Assembly: GCA_013791675.1 (NCBI GenBank)
Contig: VMTI01000120.1
Span: forward strand, 1-7,878
Origin: a bacterium
GTDB taxonomy: Bacteria; CG03
Length of the DNA: 7,878 nucleotides
Direction of reading: 5' to 3'
The notes under the pieces are model-generated. The model was not told where the DNA came from, did no database searches, and saw only the letters and a program-made list of their open reading frames with translations. Positions 5,967-7,878 of this stretch are shown here, in pieces (the first letter of the stretch is position 1; every line of letters starts with the position of its first letter). A program made the translations under genes and the position numbers.

Positions 5967-6951
5967 AAATTACAGAGATATTCCAAGTGCCGTTCTGGTA
6001 GATTTGTATAAGACAATGCTGAAAATAAGAAAAGTCCAGAGAGCAATAGAATCCGAATATCCTTTAGATGAAATGCGCACGCCCGTCCATCTTTGTATAG
6101 GTCAGGAAGCCGTGGCGGCGGGTGTTTGCGCTGATTTAAAAAGAAAAGATTTTGTTTACAGCAACCACAGGGGCCATGGTCATTATATTGCCAAAGGAGG
6201 CTGTCTTAAATCAATGATAGCCGAACTTTACGGTCGGGAGACCGGCTGTTCCCGGGGCCGCGGCGGGTCAATGCATCTAATCGATACCTCTGTGGGGTTA
6301 ATGGGTTCATCTTCTATAGTGGGGGGGGGCATTTCTATTGCAACAGGAACGGCTCTTGCGGTTAAAATGAGAAAACAAAAGAAAGTTTCGGTTGTATTTT
6401 TAGGCGACGGCGCAGTTGATGAGGGCGTTCTTTATGAAAGTGTTAATTTCGCCCTGCTGAAAGAATTGCCTGTGATATATGTTTGTGAAAATAATCTTTT
6501 TGCTATTTGTTCTTCTTGCCGATCCCGCCAGAAGTTTGATAATATTTACAAGCGATTTTCAGGCTGTGGCTTAATGGGGCATAGGGTCAACGGCAATGAT
6601 ATTGTTGAAACGTACACAGTTGCAAAAAAAGCTATAGAAACTGCGCGTATTTTATCAAAGCCCGCCTTTCTTGAGCTTAAAACTTATAGATGGTGCGGTC
6701 ATTCCGGAGGCGGAGCTGACACGGATTTAGGTTACAGAACCGATGCAGAATTAAAAAAACAGCAGGCGATTTGCCCGGTGAAAAGTTTCGAAAAGTTTCT
6801 GGTTGAAAAGAGCATTCTTAAAGAAAAAATTAAGATAAAAATTGAAAGAGAGATTGATAGAGAAATAAAAAATGCTTTTGACTTTGCTAAGAAAAGCCCC
6901 CTTCCGGAGAAAAAGGATTTAATGAAATATCTTTACAAGAGCCAGTCATGA
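5959..6951 (+). CDS. Thiamine-diphosphate-dependent 2-oxoacid dehydrogenase E1, alpha subunit
   Basis: A 330-residue E1-alpha of the PdhA/AcoA/BCKDH-alpha type, normal for the family (about 320-400). With the beta subunit encoded next it would form an alpha2beta2 enzyme that decarboxylates a 2-oxo acid onto ThDP in the cytoplasm. HLCIGQEAV is at 44-52, the SNHRGHGHYIAKG active-site loop at 68-80 and RGRGGSMH at 99-106. The ThDP/Mg motif opens with GDG at 149-151 and closes with ENN at 177-179, and the phosphate-loop region has CGHS at 246-249 then GYRTDAEL at 258-265. After YRT the usual Asp-Pro-Ile is replaced by Cys-Pro-Val (272-274). A run of nine G (6321-6329) encodes part of the conserved glycine stretch VGGG at 121-124. 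The start overlaps the radical SAM gene by 8 bp with a weak AGAAG site; the stop overlaps the beta start. No E2 or E3 is in view, so the acyl acceptor is unknown. Confidence 0.9.
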   Translation: MFENYRDIPSAVLVDLYKTMLKIRKVQRAIESEYPLDEMRTPVHLCIGQEAVAAGVCADLKRKDFVYSNHRGHGHYIAKGGCLKSMIAELYGRETGCSRGRGGSMHLIDTSVGLMGSSSIVGGGISIATGTALAVKMRKQKKVSVVFLGDGAVDEGVLYESVNFALLKELPVIYVCENNLFAICSSCRSRQKFDNIYKRFSGCGLMGHRVNGNDIVETYTVAKKAIETARILSKPAFLELKTYRWCGHSGGGADTDLGYRTDAELKKQQAICPVKSFEKFLVEKSILKEKIKIKIEREIDREIKNAFDFAKKSPLPEKKDLMKYLYKSQS

Positions 6952-7878
6952 AAATAAGTTTTGATTGGGATAAAAAAAGTATAGAGAAAGACGAGGCAGG
7001 ATTTTCCCATAGGTCAGGTAAGGGAAATAGAAAAATTACATATGCCCGCGCTCTTTTTGAAGCATTTGACGGGCTTCTTGCCGCAGATAAAAGAATTTTC
7101 GTAATGGGCCAAGGTGTTGACGATCCTTTCGGGATGTTCGGCACAACGAAAGATCTTCATAAAAAATATGGCAAAAGCAGGGTCTTTGACACGCCTATTT
7201 CGGAAGAAGGAATGACAGGCATTGCCATCGGCGCCGCCTTAGGCGGGATGAGGCCGATATATATGCATAACAGGCCGGATTTTCTTCTCCTTGCTCTCAA
7301 TCAAATTATTAACCACGCTTCTAAAATGAGTTATATGTTTGGCGGGAAAACAAACGTTCCGCTTGTCATTTGGGCATGCATAGGTAGGGGCTGGGGTTCG
7401 GGTGCTCAACATTCCCAGAATCTTCAGGGCTTGTTTATGCATATACCCGGACTAAAAATTGTGATGCCTTCAACCCCCTACGACGCGAAAGGTCTTTTAG
7501 TAAGCAGTGTTCTTGATGAGAATCCTGTTTTAATTTTAGAGCATCGCTGGCTTTTAAGGCATGAGGACTTTGTCCCCGAAGGTCTTTATGCTGTGCCTTT
7601 CGGGTGTGGCGTGGTGAGGAAAAAGGGAAAAGATGTTACAATAGTGGGGGTTTCCTATATGATAATTGAAGCGCTCCGCGCCGCGGAAGAACTGAAGAAA
7701 GAAAAAATTGATGTTGAAGTTATTGACCTGCGTACGCTTGCGCCGCTTGATGAAAAAATTATTTTCAATTCTGTTAAAAAAACGGGACGACTGGTTGTTG
7801 TTGATAGCGATTGGAAAAGAGCGGGAGTTACTTCAGAAATATCCGCTTTGGTTATGGCTAAATGCTTTCGCTATTTAA
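6948..7878 (+). CDS. Thiamine-diphosphate-dependent 2-oxoacid dehydrogenase E1, beta subunit (3' end cut by window)
   Basis: At least 310 residues, still open at the window edge, where the frame reads KCFRYL, a point shortly before the end of normal E1-beta proteins (about 325-350). The pyrimidine-binding domain holds ITYARALFEAF at 30-40, DTPISEEGMTG at 81-91 (with the Glu expected to activate the ThDP aminopyrimidine), and AQHSQ at 153-157. HIPGLKIVMPSTPYDAKGLL at 165-184 is the hallmark. The C-terminal transketolase-like domain has VEVIDLRTLAPLDE at 256-269 and VVVDSDW at 283-289. Family members usually begin at the RKITYA strand. Here about 27 charged residues (1-27) come first, a small extension of unknown role. 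ATG 6948 overlaps the alpha stop as ATGA, which supports this start and coupled equimolar synthesis of the two subunits. Probable partners such as E2 or a carrier protein would lie beyond the window. Confidence 0.9.
   Translation, partial: MKISFDWDKKSIEKDEAGFSHRSGKGNRKITYARALFEAFDGLLAADKRIFVMGQGVDDPFGMFGTTKDLHKKYGKSRVFDTPISEEGMTGIAIGAALGGMRPIYMHNRPDFLLLALNQIINHASKMSYMFGGKTNVPLVIWACIGRGWGSGAQHSQNLQGLFMHIPGLKIVMPSTPYDAKGLLVSSVLDENPVLILEHRWLLRHEDFVPEGLYAVPFGCGVVRKKGKDVTIVGVSYMIIEALRAAEELKKEKIDVEVIDLRTLAPLDEKIIFNSVKKTGRLVVVDSDWKRAGVTSEISALVMAKCFRYL

Overview
The window carries one co-directional set of metabolic genes on the plus strand, bordered and split by transposon debris. The DNA looks bacterial and AT-leaning by eye (not counted). 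Start contexts are Shine-Dalgarno type, genes are tightly packed with ATGA overlaps, and one sigma70-like promoter is visible. Strings of cobalamin-type radical SAM genes beside glycosyltransferases are common in uncultivated lineages such as Omnitrophota, Planctomycetota and Desulfobacterota. The phylum cannot be fixed from this window; that list is inference.

Left edge (1-230): positions 1-45 on the minus strand are the first 15 codons of a transposase that leaves the window. It is preceded by a hairpin that would bury its ribosome binding site and by two imperfect direct repeats typical of an insertion-sequence end. Just outside that end lies a near-consensus promoter (134-162) pointing into the first gene. 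A perfect 17-bp tandem duplication (195-228) has copied that gene's start region.

First gene (221-1642): a complete B12-binding-domain radical SAM protein. A gap of about 600 bp follows (1643-2247). It holds no intact gene but contains a frameshifted, truncated remnant of a Tn3-family transposase.

Operon (2248 to beyond 7878): a soluble GT2 glycosyltransferase, two further B12-binding-domain radical SAM proteins, and the alpha and beta subunits of a thiamine-diphosphate 2-oxoacid dehydrogenase-type E1 enzyme. Junctions are 4-bp overlap, 12-bp gap, 8-bp overlap and 4-bp overlap, so this is very likely one transcript with translational coupling. The beta subunit is cut by the window end only about ten or so residues past its C-terminal domain core.

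How they may work together (inference): three radical SAM enzymes for methylation or rearrangement at unreactive carbons, a DPM/DPG-synthase-like sugar transferase, and an E1 pair that makes a thiamine-bound acyl or hydroxyalkyl unit with no E2/E3 partner in view. This combination suggests a biosynthetic cluster for an unusual glycan, glycolipid or lipid-like metabolite rather than a housekeeping dehydrogenase. The product is unknown to me.
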